From: Halomonas sp. SpR1
GTDB taxonomy: Bacteria; Pseudomonadota; Gammaproteobacteria; Pseudomonadales; Halomonadaceae
Assembly: GCF_031010175.1 (NCBI RefSeq)
Contig: NZ_JAUAMB010000038.1
Location: forward strand, 1 to 49,811
Length of the DNA: 49,811 nucleotides
Direction: 5' to 3'
The first letter of the stretch is position 1; the number at the start of each line of letters is the position of its first letter. Under the pieces are notes generated by a model, which worked only from the letters and a program-made list of their open reading frames with translations, had not been told where the DNA came from and searched no databases. Made by a program: the position numbers and the translations under genes. Positions 17,550-25,870 of the stretch are shown here, piece after piece.

Positions 17550-17672
17550 TACTTTGGTCGTGTTTTCGTCTGGTTATGATCGGCTTGCTCACGCATGAAG
17601 ATGGTAATTGGATGTTTTTTGGGGTAGATTCAGACCAATAGTCCAATTTTTATGAAACGAGGTATGAGATAT

Positions 17673-18482
17673 ATGGCCGCTTCGCAAAAGCCTGACAATG
17701 TGGCAGCCGTCATGAAGGTTTTCGCTATCCTTGAAGGACTTGCTGAGCAACCGAGCATAGGCCTTTCTGAGCTCTCGCAGCGCTCTTTTACTTCTAAAAG
17801 CACGGCGTACCGTTTTCTGCAAACCATGAAGGAACTAGGGTATGTGGTACAGGAAGAAGAGTCGGAAAAATATGCGCTTACTCTTAAGCTCTTTGAACTG
17901 GGGGGGGCTGCTCTCGAAAATGTTGATATGATTCAACTGGCTAATACCGAAATGCGGGCACTGTCTGAAAGCACCCATGAGGCTATTCATTTAGGCGCCC
18001 TGGATGAGGATGGTCAGCATATTGTGTATCTGCATAAATATGACTCCCATTTCAACCTGTGCATGAATTCACGTATTGGCAGACGTAGCCCTGTTTACTC
18101 AACGGCCATGGGTAAAACCTTATTGGCCTGGATGGATGAGAGTAAAGCACGCCAGGTTCTGGAAACCACAAAATTCATAGCACGTACTCCACATACGTTG
18201 ACTAGCGCTGAAGCTGTTATGAATGAATTGCCTGAAATTCGTAGAACAGGTGTTGCTGAAGATCGTGAAGAGGCAGAATTAGGGGTACGCTGCCTTTCCG
18301 TGCCTGTATTCGATAGGTTTGGCAAGGCGGTGGCGGCGCTAAGCTTGTCTTTCCCTGTTGTTCGTTACGATGAGCAAAAGCGCGACGAGTATGTCCAGCT
18401 ACTGTTTAAGGCTGGGCAGCGTGTTTCTTCTGGGTTGGGTTTTCATGAGTACACATTTTCTGGCCCAGTAGAAACTTCTTAA
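17673..18482 (+). CDS. kdgR: Pectin-degradation repressor, IclR family
   Basis: 269 residues that follow Dickeya/E. coli KdgR closely: KVFAILEGL, the helix-turn-helix with SKSTAYRFLQTMKELGYV (about residues 40-58), EKYALTLKLFELG, and the effector domain with AIHLGALDEDG and SRIGRRSPVYSTAMGK. KdgR proteins release DNA when 2-keto-3-deoxygluconate accumulates. I place the start at ATG 17673 after ACGAGGT; in-frame ATGs at 17652 and 17664 are possible. Confidence 0.92.
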   Translation: MAASQKPDNVAAVMKVFAILEGLAEQPSIGLSELSQRSFTSKSTAYRFLQTMKELGYVVQEEESEKYALTLKLFELGGAALENVDMIQLANTEMRALSESTHEAIHLGALDEDGQHIVYLHKYDSHFNLCMNSRIGRRSPVYSTAMGKTLLAWMDESKARQVLETTKFIARTPHTLTSAEAVMNELPEIRRTGVAEDREEAELGVRCLSVPVFDRFGKAVAALSLSFPVVRYDEQKRDEYVQLLFKAGQRVSSGLGFHEYTFSGPVETS

Positions 18483-18526
18483 ATTTAGTAATGCGGGAAG
18501 CAGAGCACATAACATCAAAATAATTA

Positions 18527-18554
18527 GGCGCCGACTTAATAGTTGGCGCCTTTT
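18527..18554. terminator. Bidirectional terminator between kdgR and kduD
   Basis: A nine-base stem (GGCGCCGAC / GTTGGCGCC, one G-T pair) with loop TTAATA. Four T follow on the plus strand, and an A/T-rich tail follows on the minus strand. It serves the two convergent genes. Confidence 0.85.
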
Positions 18555-18573
18555 GCTTGAAGAAACGTTATGG

Positions 18574-19335
18574 CTAGCGGGCAAGCCAGCCGCCATCAAC
18601 AGCGAGTGTATGGCCGTGTACATAATTGGATGCGTTTGAGGCCAGAAACACCGCAGCACCAGCAAGATCCTCGGGCGAGCCCCACTGACCAGCTGGAATA
18701 CGGTTTAAAATTTCCTTACTGCGCTCTGGGTCATTTCTTAACGCTTCTGTATTGTTTGTAGCCATATAACCAGGGGCGATAGCATTAACATTTATGCCTA
18801 GATGGGCCCACTCATTCGCCATTAGCCGAGTGAGGCCCAGCACACCGCTTTTAGAGGCGGTATACGATGGCACCCGTATGCCGCCCTGAAAAGATAGCAT
18901 CGAAGCAATATTGATAATTTTTCCCCGGCTTTTTCGTTGAATGCAGGCTTGCGCGAATGCCTGGGAAAGAAAGAAGAGGCCCTTGAGGTTCACGTCGAGA
19001 ACGTCGTCCCAGTCTTTCTCAGTAAATTCCAACGCATCTGCGCGACGAATAATGCCAGCGTTATTAATTAAGATGTCGGCTGTTCCAAAGTGCTGCTCTG
19101 TTTGGTGCATGATCTCAGCGATAGGAGTGGTACTGCCCAAGTCGGCTTCAATCGCCAGAAATTTTACTCCCATCGCTTCGACACGTTGTTGGGTTTCTAC
19201 TGGCGAACGTCGATTTACTCCAACAATGTTACAGCCTGCTTCTGCAAGACCTAAAGCCATGCCTTGACCAAGCCCTGTATTACAGCCAGTAATAATCGCT
19301 GTTTTGCCACTTAGGCCGAATAGTGTATTGCTCAT
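18574..19335 (-). CDS. kduD: 2-dehydro-3-deoxy-D-gluconate 5-dehydrogenase
   Basis: 253 residues, the same length as E. coli KduD. SDR fold with TGCNTGLGQG, NNAG at 91-94, and the catalytic S145, Y158 and K162. It reduces 2,5-diketo-3-deoxygluconate to 2-keto-3-deoxygluconate with NADH. The start is ATG 19335 after GGGGTGA; the 37-codon frame upstream runs into the intergenic gap and the end of kduI. It lies 16 bases after kduI in the same operon. Confidence 0.95.
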   Translation of the reverse strand: MSNTLFGLSGKTAIITGCNTGLGQGMALGLAEAGCNIVGVNRRSPVETQQRVEAMGVKFLAIEADLGSTTPIAEIMHQTEQHFGTADILINNAGIIRRADALEFTEKDWDDVLDVNLKGLFFLSQAFAQACIQRKSRGKIINIASMLSFQGGIRVPSYTASKSGVLGLTRLMANEWAHLGINVNAIAPGYMATNNTEALRNDPERSKEILNRIPAGQWGSPEDLAGAAVFLASNASNYVHGHTLAVDGGWLAR

Positions 19336-19351
19336 GATTTCACCCCATGCA

Positions 19352-20188
19352 TTAGCGCAAATCATCCATCGCAATGTGATCCATGTCGGAGAACGTCTGA
19401 TTTTCACCCGCCATTGCCCAGATGAAGGTGTAGCTACCTGTCCCAACGCCGGTATGAACGGACCAACTGGGCGAAAGCGCTACTTGTCGGTTGCGGACGA
19501 CCAAGTGACGCGTTTCTTGTGGCTCGCCCATCATATGAAAGACCACGCTATCGTCAGCCATATCGAAATAGAGGTAAGCTTCCATACGGCGCTCATGTGT
19601 GTGGCAAGGCATGGTATTCCAGAGACTGCCTTCTTCAAGACGTGTCATACCCATGAGTAGCTGACAGGTTGGCAATACATCAGGCACCAGGTACTTGTAG
19701 ATAGTGCGTTTGTTGCTATTTGCGGCATTACCTAGCGTTTGGGGGGAAGCTTCGTCCAGAGTGACTTTACGTGTGGGGTAAGCCTGATGAGCCGGGGTGC
19801 AGCAGATATAAAAAGCGGCAGGGTTGGAAGTGTCGTTGCTCTCAAACGCCACCTCCCGGCTTTCCTTGCCAATGTAAAGTGCTTCATGGGTGTTCACCGA
19901 ATACGTAGTACCATCCACGGTAATCTTGCCTGGCCCACCTATATTGATAGCACCAAGTTCTCTGCGTTCTAGGAAATAATCGGTGCCGGTATGCTTACAC
20001 ATGGTCGTAGATATAGGGACGGGCTGATCGACGGGTATTACACCACCCACGATAAGTCGATCAAGGTGGCTGTATACCAGTGTCAATTGATTTTGGACGA
20101 ATAACTCTTCAATTAAGAATTGGTCGCGAAGCCCTTGGGTGTCTAGTTGCTTCGCATGTTCACTGTGGATAGCTTGCCGAAATTCCAT
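19352..20188 (-). CDS. kduI: 5-keto-4-deoxyuronate isomerase
   Basis: 278 residues, identical in length to E. coli KduI, with the zinc ligands at the same positions: H196, H198, E203 and H245. It isomerises the unsaturated uronate released from pectin to 2,5-diketo-3-deoxygluconate, the substrate of KduD. ATG 20188 has GGAG six bases upstream. A weaker KdgR-like palindrome lies 26-49 bases upstream. Confidence 0.95.
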   Translation of the reverse strand: MEFRQAIHSEHAKQLDTQGLRDQFLIEELFVQNQLTLVYSHLDRLIVGGVIPVDQPVPISTTMCKHTGTDYFLERRELGAINIGGPGKITVDGTTYSVNTHEALYIGKESREVAFESNDTSNPAAFYICCTPAHQAYPTRKVTLDEASPQTLGNAANSNKRTIYKYLVPDVLPTCQLLMGMTRLEEGSLWNTMPCHTHERRMEAYLYFDMADDSVVFHMMGEPQETRHLVVRNRQVALSPSWSVHTGVGTGSYTFIWAMAGENQTFSDMDHIAMDDLR

Positions 20189-20213
20189 AGATGCTCCGAA
20201 TCGTTGTTCTCTA

Positions 20214-20237
20214 AAAATAGAAATGACGGTTCAAAAT
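20214..20237. promoter_or_regulatory. Candidate KdgR operator upstream of kduI
   Basis: Read on the minus strand, TTTTGAACCGTCATTTCT matches the stronger box at 17525 at 17 of 24 aligned positions, with the TTGAAnC...TTTCT half-sites conserved. It sits immediately before kduI, as expected for a KdgR-controlled gene. Confidence 0.5.
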
Positions 20238-20330
20238 AACAAGACCTCTATTTTTTTTCAATGACTAGAGCGCGGCTGATTCTTTGCAAGCGTGGAGTAG
20301 TTCGCTGGTATGGCGGCTTAAAACTGAAAG

Positions 20331-20359
20331 CGCCCCGGTCATTTCCTGTGACCGGGGCG
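20331..20359 (-). terminator. Terminator after the DUF1127 gene
   Basis: An eleven-base perfect stem (CGCCCCGGTCA / TGACCGGGGCG) with a seven-base loop, four bases after the gene's stop. On the minus strand it is followed by CTTTCAGTTTT, a moderate T-rich tail. Confidence 0.75.
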
Positions 20360-20363
20360 TTGG

Positions 20364-20612
20364 CTACGCCAAACTACTCCCGCAATGTGGACATTTCTCG
20401 TAGGCGTCGCGGGTTTCAGCCTGATGGCGCTGGTTGCGCTGGCTTGGCTCCTCTACACCATGAATGGATACCAGCTGGCCCTGCTCCCAGCGTAGGCCGA
20501 TATCTTTCAGCAGGTGCGCGTCATGAAAACGTGGGTCTTCGTAAAAACGCCGTTGGGCGCGCGAGTGCTTTAACGCGTTGAGTAGCTTGCGAGTAATGGT
20601 TGCAATTGCCAT
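20364..20612 (-). CDS. DUF1127-type small protein with a C-terminal CxxC motif
   Basis: 82 residues. The central part (RAQRRFYEDPRFHDAHLLKDIGL, about 18-40, shown in two overlapping helices) matches the DUF1127 pattern that ends in LLKDIGL. The tail carries CPHC (74-77), a possible metal-binding pair. Some DUF1127 proteins in other proteobacteria act in RNA binding or turnover; whether this one does is unknown. The start is ATG 20612. Its AGGAG lies in a CTCCT/AGGAG hairpin, so translation may be controlled by mRNA structure. Confidence 0.8.
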   Translation of the reverse strand: MAIATITRKLLNALKHSRAQRRFYEDPRFHDAHLLKDIGLRWEQGQLVSIHGVEEPSQRNQRHQAETRDAYEKCPHCGSSLA

Positions 20613-20800
20613 GGGGTCGGTCTCCTGGGTTAGGAGGCCGGGCAACATCGCGATCAGGGAGTATCAAACGTAACGATAAAACAACATGGCCGCGACACCT
20701 GCCGCGGCCAGTTTTTCTCTACATGTCTGGCGCGCGACAATAATAAGTTGATACCGCATTATTAATAATGCGATGCAGCTTATTCATTCGTGTCGCGGGG
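20613..20800 (-). promoter_or_regulatory. Structured mRNA leader of the DUF1127 gene
   Basis: Three elements, read on the minus strand. An extended imperfect hairpin spans 20797-20733 (CGCGACA arms around an 18-base perfect palindrome at 20755-20772). A terminator-like hairpin lies at 20710-20687 (eight-base stem GGCCGCG type, then TGTTGTTTT). A CTCCT/AGGAG hairpin at 20636-20622 covers the ribosome site. CCGCGACAC at 20691-20699 on the plus strand is also complementary to GTGTCGCGG at 20790-20798, so the first two structures can compete. The same hairpin at 20687-20716 also ends in five T on the plus strand. Confidence 0.45.
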
Positions 20801-20920
20801 ATTTGCCAGCGCATGATGAGATCTCTAAAAAGTTTTACTTTAAGAACATTTCGTTAATAAAAAAGCTATCTTTTAAAGGCAGCTCTTATCTTTTAACCGA
20901 TGTTTATGAGAGCGTCAACC

Positions 20921-21634
20921 CTAATTAGCCACTTGTTCTAAGTTGTTGGTTGGGCAGGTCTCCATCCGATATCCCGATTGGTAAACACTGCGCAGACGTA
21001 GGCCATGACGACCATCCAGTTCAAGCTTACGACGTAGGCGGCTTACGTGGGTGTCCACGGTGCGCGTCGAAACGTCCCCCTTGATACCCCACACCAGCTC
21101 TAGTAAATGCGCGCGGGTAATCAGCTCACCAATTTTTGAGAAGAAGAGCGCGGCTAAGCGATACTCGCGCTCGGTTAAATCAACGGCGTTGCCCGCGACG
21201 CTGATGTAGTGCTCCTCGGTATGCAGAGTAAAGGTCTCGGGGCAAGCCGGTGCCGGGCGCAGTGTGGCATACCCTGACCGTCTACCTAGTGCGCTTACTC
21301 TGGCAATAAGCTCACTGGGTCGAAGGGGTTTAGCGAGGAAATCGTCGGCGCCCTGTTCCAGTGCTTTAACGACGTCGTCTTCACCCTGGCTAGCGGTAAT
21401 AAACAGGATTGGCCCCCGCCAACTGTCATGTTGGCGCAGATGGGCAACGACATCCATGCCGTCACTGTCTGGCAACCACCAGTCGATAATCAGAAAATCA
21501 AATGACCGTTGCTGGGTCGCGCGACGCAGCTCGTTGGCGCGGGTAAATAAAGAAACCTGGTGGCCTGCCGTTAGTAGACACTGCTCAATAAAAGCCTGCT
21601 GGTCGAGATCATCTTCAAGTACGCCAATATGCAT
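20921..21634 (-). CDS. OmpR-family response regulator
   Basis: 237 residues. The receiver domain covers 1-115 with acidic residues E7-D9, phosphoacceptor D51 (FLIIDWW), T80 and K102. The winged-helix DNA-binding domain covers about 135-228 (DLTEREYRLAALFF, then STRTVDTHVSRLRRKL). It is divergent from the periplasmic-protein/hybrid-kinase pair beginning at 21804, which is its likely partner. Confidence 0.92.
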   Translation of the reverse strand: MHIGVLEDDLDQQAFIEQCLLTAGHQVSLFTRANELRRATQQRSFDFLIIDWWLPDSDGMDVVAHLRQHDSWRGPILFITASQGEDDVVKALEQGADDFLAKPLRPSELIARVSALGRRSGYATLRPAPACPETFTLHTEEHYISVAGNAVDLTEREYRLAALFFSKIGELITRAHLLELVWGIKGDVSTRTVDTHVSRLRRKLELDGRHGLRLRSVYQSGYRMETCPTNNLEQVAN

Positions 21635-21803
21635 GGTGATTTCCCGTATTATCGTCTTATAAGCGTCACACGCCTAGTAGCAACAAACTCATACGTTAAG
21701 TTTAGTTGATGATGGTGCGTTGACACAAAGGTTCACAGTTTGTCCGCAGACGGCCGATATATACTTCTTGCACTCTTAATCGCTAATACCGAGGTGCAGC
21801 TTA

Positions 21804-22319
21804 ATGCGAGGTTCTCTGGTTTCTAAATGCAGGGTTTTAATCGCCGTAGTGGGGTTTGCCTTGCTGTCGCCCCTGGCTTGCGCTCTGGAAGTACCTGAAG
21901 GCCCAGTGATATTAGTGGTAAGTGGCAAGATTGGGCTGCCAAATGTGGGTAACGAAGCCCATTTTGATAAAGCGATGTTAGAAGCCTTGGGGCAGCATGA
22001 AACGATTACCCGTACGCCCTGGTACGATGGCATGACGCGCTTTTCTGGCCCATTGGGGCGAGCGATCTTGGAAGCTGCTGGCGCCGAGGGGGAAAGTATA
22101 CGTGTGGTAGCGTTGAATGAGTACGCGGCCACCATACCCGTTAGTGATTTTGAGAATTACGATGTAATTTTTGCCATGCAGGCGAATGGCAAAGCACTAC
22201 GTGTTCGAGATCAAGGGCCGCTGTTTGTTATTTACCCCTTTGATACACACCCCGAGCTGCTGAATGAAGAAATCTTCTCGCGATCGGTGTGGCAGGTGGC
22301 GCGTATCGTTGTCGAATAA
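21804..22319 (+). CDS. Periplasmic sulfite-oxidase-fold (molybdopterin-binding-like) protein
   Basis: 171 residues. The signal peptide ends near ACA/LEVP (about 28). The mature part resembles the short oxidoreductase molybdopterin-binding family (ILVVSGKIG, then VRVVALNEYAATIPVSD-type strands and the GPLFVIYPFD segment). The mature chain contains no cysteine, so the molybdenum-ligating Cys of true sulfite oxidases is missing and catalysis is unlikely. It sits 18 bases before a sensor kinase, which suggests a ligand-sensing partner. Confidence 0.75.
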   Translation: MRGSLVSKCRVLIAVVGFALLSPLACALEVPEGPVILVVSGKIGLPNVGNEAHFDKAMLEALGQHETITRTPWYDGMTRFSGPLGRAILEAAGAEGESIRVVALNEYAATIPVSDFENYDVIFAMQANGKALRVRDQGPLFVIYPFDTHPELLNEEIFSRSVWQVARIVVE

Positions 22320-22337
22320 TGTAACCGGGTAATTGCT

Positions 22338-24578
22338 ATGCTGGCCTTTTTTAAGTTCTATTTTTCCCGCAGCACGAGGGCCGCTACATTTTCGGCGATC
22401 CTTTTTTTTCTTTCCGCGCTAACCACCGGCGGGGTTATTTACCACCGTCAGCATGCGCTGGAAAATCGCCTGCTCGAAAACTTATTATGGGCCGGGTATC
22501 AGTTTGATCGTGAGGTGCGCGAGTTTCGCTTAACGTTAATGGAATCAAAAAGATCCGATAACGTGATGGTTGACGATGTATTGCTGCGTTATGAAATTCT
22601 CTTCAGTCGGCAGTCACTTTTTTTTCAAGGTGAAATAGGCAGGATTGTGGCGCAACTTGAGGATATTGAGGAGGTAGTTAAAGAAACTCAATCCCGCATT
22701 TTAGAGATGGAAACCCTACTCGAAACGCTATGGGATAACCCTGACGGGTTAAATAGCGCGCTAATAGCTACCCTCCTGCAGGATACGGTTGAGCTACAGC
22801 AGCTCACTGGTACCATTCTGGTCGAAACCAATGCCCATGTTTCACATATGCGCAGCGAAGAACGCCGCGTATTAACGCATCTCTACGGATTGGTGCTGCT
22901 GCTTATTATCTTGCTTATGTTTTCTGGTGGGATGTTAGTTCGCGCGCTGATTTTAGAAGGACGCTCCAGTCATCACAAAGCTCAAGCGTTAGAAGCCAAG
23001 GGGCAAGAGTTAAATGAGGCTGCCAAGCGAGCAGAGAAAGCGAGCCTCGCAAAATCAGAGTTTATGGCGGTCATGAGCCATGAAATTCGTACCCCGTTAA
23101 ATGGCGTAGTGGGTATGGCGGATTTATTAAGCGAAGAGGTAAAAACACCAAGCGCGCAGACTTATTTAGCGGCTCTGAAGCGCAGTGCGGAGAGTTTACG
23201 TGCGGTAATTAACGATATTCTTGATTACACCAAAATCGAATCTGGGCGTCTTGACCTGGATGTTCAACCGTTCGATCTTTATCAGTGCATCGACCAGCTA
23301 TGTGAAAACTACACGCTGCGCGAGCCGAAGGCAAAGGTCACCTTCAGTTACGCTATCGATCCCACTTTGCCTCGCTATGTGATAGGCGACGTCGCTCGTT
23401 TGCGTCAAGTAATGATGAACTTAATCAATAATGGATTGAAGTTTACAGAAGAGGGTTTCGTTAAATGCCAGGTAAAGCCACTGGGAGACGATAATATTCT
23501 CGTTGAGGTGCACGATACGGGCTGTGGAATAGCGGATGTGGATCATGCTCAGCTCTTTTCGGCTTTCTCGCAGGTGGATACCTCCATGGCGCGGCGTCAC
23601 GAAGGTACGGGACTTGGGCTGGTGATCTGTAAACGGTTGGTCGAAGCCATGCAGGGAGAGATAGGGGTTAACAGCCAGCAGGGGCTGGGTAGTCGATTTT
23701 GGTTTACCGTTAGAATGCCTAGAACTGAACCTCTGGCTATCCACCAAACCGGTGAGAACCCGCTTGCACTCACCGCCGAGCACCAAATTTTAGTGGTTGA
23801 GGATAACCCGCTAAACCAAACGGTTGCTCGCGTCATGCTTGAACGCCTTGGCCAGCGGGTGACCATTGCTGAGAACGGTCTGGAAGCACTCGAACAGCTT
23901 AAAGTGGATCATGGTCGGTTCGATTTGGTCTTGATGGATATGCAGATGCCTAAGCTGGATGGAACCGAAACCACCCAACGCTGGCGGGATTACGAAGCCG
24001 TGCATCAGCTACCCCGGCTGCCGATTGTGGCGATGACCGCCAATGTTATGCCAGAGCACCGCGAACGCTGTATGCAAAGTGGTATGGACGATATGATCCA
24101 TAAACCCTTTACTCGGGATGAGCTGAACCTGGTGGTCTGCCGCTATCTTTCTAACGATGAAATCTTAGCGGTTGATAACGTTGACGGTTATTCGCCTAAA
24201 AGCCACCAATCACTGGGTGACACCGTCGGCGCTGTTCAAGTACTCGATAAGCGCCTTTGTGAAGAGCTGAAAAGCACTTTTGAGCCAAGAGCGTTGGGGG
24301 CACTGCTGTCTACATTTTTAATGCGGCTTAGTGAGCGCAGTGCCCGTCTTAACGCCTACTGGCAGTCAGAAGATCGCTCTGCCTTGTGCCAAGAGGCGCA
24401 CTCACTGAAGGGAGCCGCCTCTTCGCTAGGTTGTGCGGCGATTGCTGAACAAGCCAGCCAATTGGAGCAGGCAGCGCTAGAAGCCCCATTAAACGAATTG
24501 GCTATTTATCTGGAGCGTTTAGTTTCTCTCCAAGTCACTACTCAGCAGGCTTTAGAGCAAGAAAACATGCTCATTTGA
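22338..24578 (+). CDS. Hybrid sensor histidine kinase with receiver and HPt domains
   Basis: 746 residues. Helix 1 spans about 17-35. A helical periplasmic region follows to about 178, then helix 2 at 182-205. HisKA carries H248 (AVMSHEIRTPLNG). The ATPase has NLINNGLKFT (N-box), DTGCGIAD and GTGLGL. The receiver domain begins at about 483 with phosphoacceptor D534 (LMDMQMPKLDG). The HPt domain has H688 (EAHSLKGAASS). This is a full His-Asp-His phosphorelay, ArcB/BarA-like in layout. Likely partners are the divergent regulator and the preceding periplasmic protein. Its last 37 bases overlap the next gene on the opposite strand. Confidence 0.92.
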   Translation: MLAFFKFYFSRSTRAATFSAILFFLSALTTGGVIYHRQHALENRLLENLLWAGYQFDREVREFRLTLMESKRSDNVMVDDVLLRYEILFSRQSLFFQGEIGRIVAQLEDIEEVVKETQSRILEMETLLETLWDNPDGLNSALIATLLQDTVELQQLTGTILVETNAHVSHMRSEERRVLTHLYGLVLLLIILLMFSGGMLVRALILEGRSSHHKAQALEAKGQELNEAAKRAEKASLAKSEFMAVMSHEIRTPLNGVVGMADLLSEEVKTPSAQTYLAALKRSAESLRAVINDILDYTKIESGRLDLDVQPFDLYQCIDQLCENYTLREPKAKVTFSYAIDPTLPRYVIGDVARLRQVMMNLINNGLKFTEEGFVKCQVKPLGDDNILVEVHDTGCGIADVDHAQLFSAFSQVDTSMARRHEGTGLGLVICKRLVEAMQGEIGVNSQQGLGSRFWFTVRMPRTEPLAIHQTGENPLALTAEHQILVVEDNPLNQTVARVMLERLGQRVTIAENGLEALEQLKVDHGRFDLVLMDMQMPKLDGTETTQRWRDYEAVHQLPRLPIVAMTANVMPEHRERCMQSGMDDMIHKPFTRDELNLVVCRYLSNDEILAVDNVDGYSPKSHQSLGDTVGAVQVLDKRLCEELKSTFEPRALGALLSTFLMRLSERSARLNAYWQSEDRSALCQEAHSLKGAASSLGCAAIAEQASQLEQAALEAPLNELAIYLERLVSLQVTTQQALEQENMLI

Positions 24579-25738
24579 TGCGCTATTAGAGCAGAGGGTG
24601 AGTACTCGCGTAGCCATGTGTTGAAAGCGCCAGCGGTTAACGGGTGAGCAATACAGTAGCCTTGTCCAACCGTACACCCAGCTTCAGCAAGCAGGGTGAA
24701 CTGCGCCGATGTTTCGATACCCTCGGCGACGACAGTCAATCCCAGGCGTCTGCCTAAGTCGATAATCGACTCGGTGATCACCAGTGCTTCTTGATCCCGG
24801 TCAATCTGCGAGACAAAGCTACGATCAATTTTGAGCTCGCTGAAAGGCAACCGATAGAGCTGCTTCAGCGAAGAGTGACCGGTACCAAAATCATCTAACG
24901 ACAGTTTACAGCCTCTTTGTCGTAACGCTTTGAGTACATAGCAAGCGTAGCCCAAACACTCCACCCCCACCGTTTCGGTGAGTTCCAAGGTGATCTTGCT
25001 AAGAACAGCATTATGCACTTGGGTGAGTTGATCAAATGTCTCCAGGACGCCTTCTGCTTGAATAAAGGCCGCCGGTATATTAATCGAGATATTTAGATCC
25101 CACCCTTGCGACAGCCATTGGGCTTGCTGCTTCATGGCAAGCTCAATAACGTACCAGGTGAGGGGAAGCATCAGCCCGCTCTGCTCTGCCAAGCGGATAA
25201 AACTATCGGGGTAAAGCACCCCGCGTTGGGGATCTTGCCAGCGTACCAGTGCTTCGGCACTGATGACTTGGTTTTTTTGAAGGTCTATTTGGGGTTGATA
25301 GACGAGAAACAGCTGTTTTTCATGAATGGCTTTCGCCAACTCATTGCTTGTAGGCGCTTTGGGCGCTTTTTTGAATGGCTCAAGAAATGATGCTAGATCG
25401 GTGAATAGCTTTGCTTTGGGTAGAAAGCCGAGCATGTGAAAACCAAGCGCCTTGCCTGCTGCAATAGCCCGTCCTGCGGTATCTTGCGCACAGCTGCTGA
25501 TGAGCAGAATTGATGCCTTTATGCGTAAATCGTAAAGGTAGTCGAGTATATCTAGGCCGGTAAATTCACCCAATCCAAAATCAAGTAGGATTAGCTCGGC
25601 ATTGAGTAATGCAGGCTGGCGAACCAGCTCTCCCAGGCTACCCGCTGTTTGCACTTCATAGCCGTGTTGGCTTAGCAGTTCCTTGCCCAGCAGTTGAACC
25701 TCAAGATCATCATCAATAATTAACGCATTCGACAGCAT
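24542..25738 (-). CDS. Receiver-EAL cyclic-di-GMP phosphodiesterase
   Basis: 398 residues. The receiver domain (1-120) has D9-D11, D53 and K108. The EAL domain (about 135-385) has SAEALVRW (E162), LTET, DDFGTG, KIDRSF and VAEGIET, so the catalytic residues are intact and it should hydrolyse c-di-GMP. It probably receives phosphate from the neighbouring relay. Its C-terminal dozen residues are encoded opposite the end of the hybrid kinase gene. Confidence 0.9.
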   Translation of the reverse strand: MLSNALIIDDDLEVQLLGKELLSQHGYEVQTAGSLGELVRQPALLNAELILLDFGLGEFTGLDILDYLYDLRIKASILLISSCAQDTAGRAIAAGKALGFHMLGFLPKAKLFTDLASFLEPFKKAPKAPTSNELAKAIHEKQLFLVYQPQIDLQKNQVISAEALVRWQDPQRGVLYPDSFIRLAEQSGLMLPLTWYVIELAMKQQAQWLSQGWDLNISINIPAAFIQAEGVLETFDQLTQVHNAVLSKITLELTETVGVECLGYACYVLKALRQRGCKLSLDDFGTGHSSLKQLYRLPFSELKIDRSFVSQIDRDQEALVITESIIDLGRRLGLTVVAEGIETSAQFTLLAEAGCTVGQGYCIAHPLTAGAFNTWLREYSPSALIAHQMSMFSCSKAC

Positions 25739-25870
25739 AGAGATTCCTTTGATGATCCTTACTATTAGCTATTACGTGGCGCGGTAGTTGGAAAAGCAAA
25801 TGCCTTGTAAGCAAGTGGCTAAACTCCTTGGGCTTTATAAGAGCCCAAGGAAGAAACAAATCGAGAATAC

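Noticed and set aside
21720..21765. TTGACA and TATACT before the periplasmic molybdopterin-fold gene as a promoter
   Set aside because: The two boxes are separated by 34 bases, twice the workable spacing.
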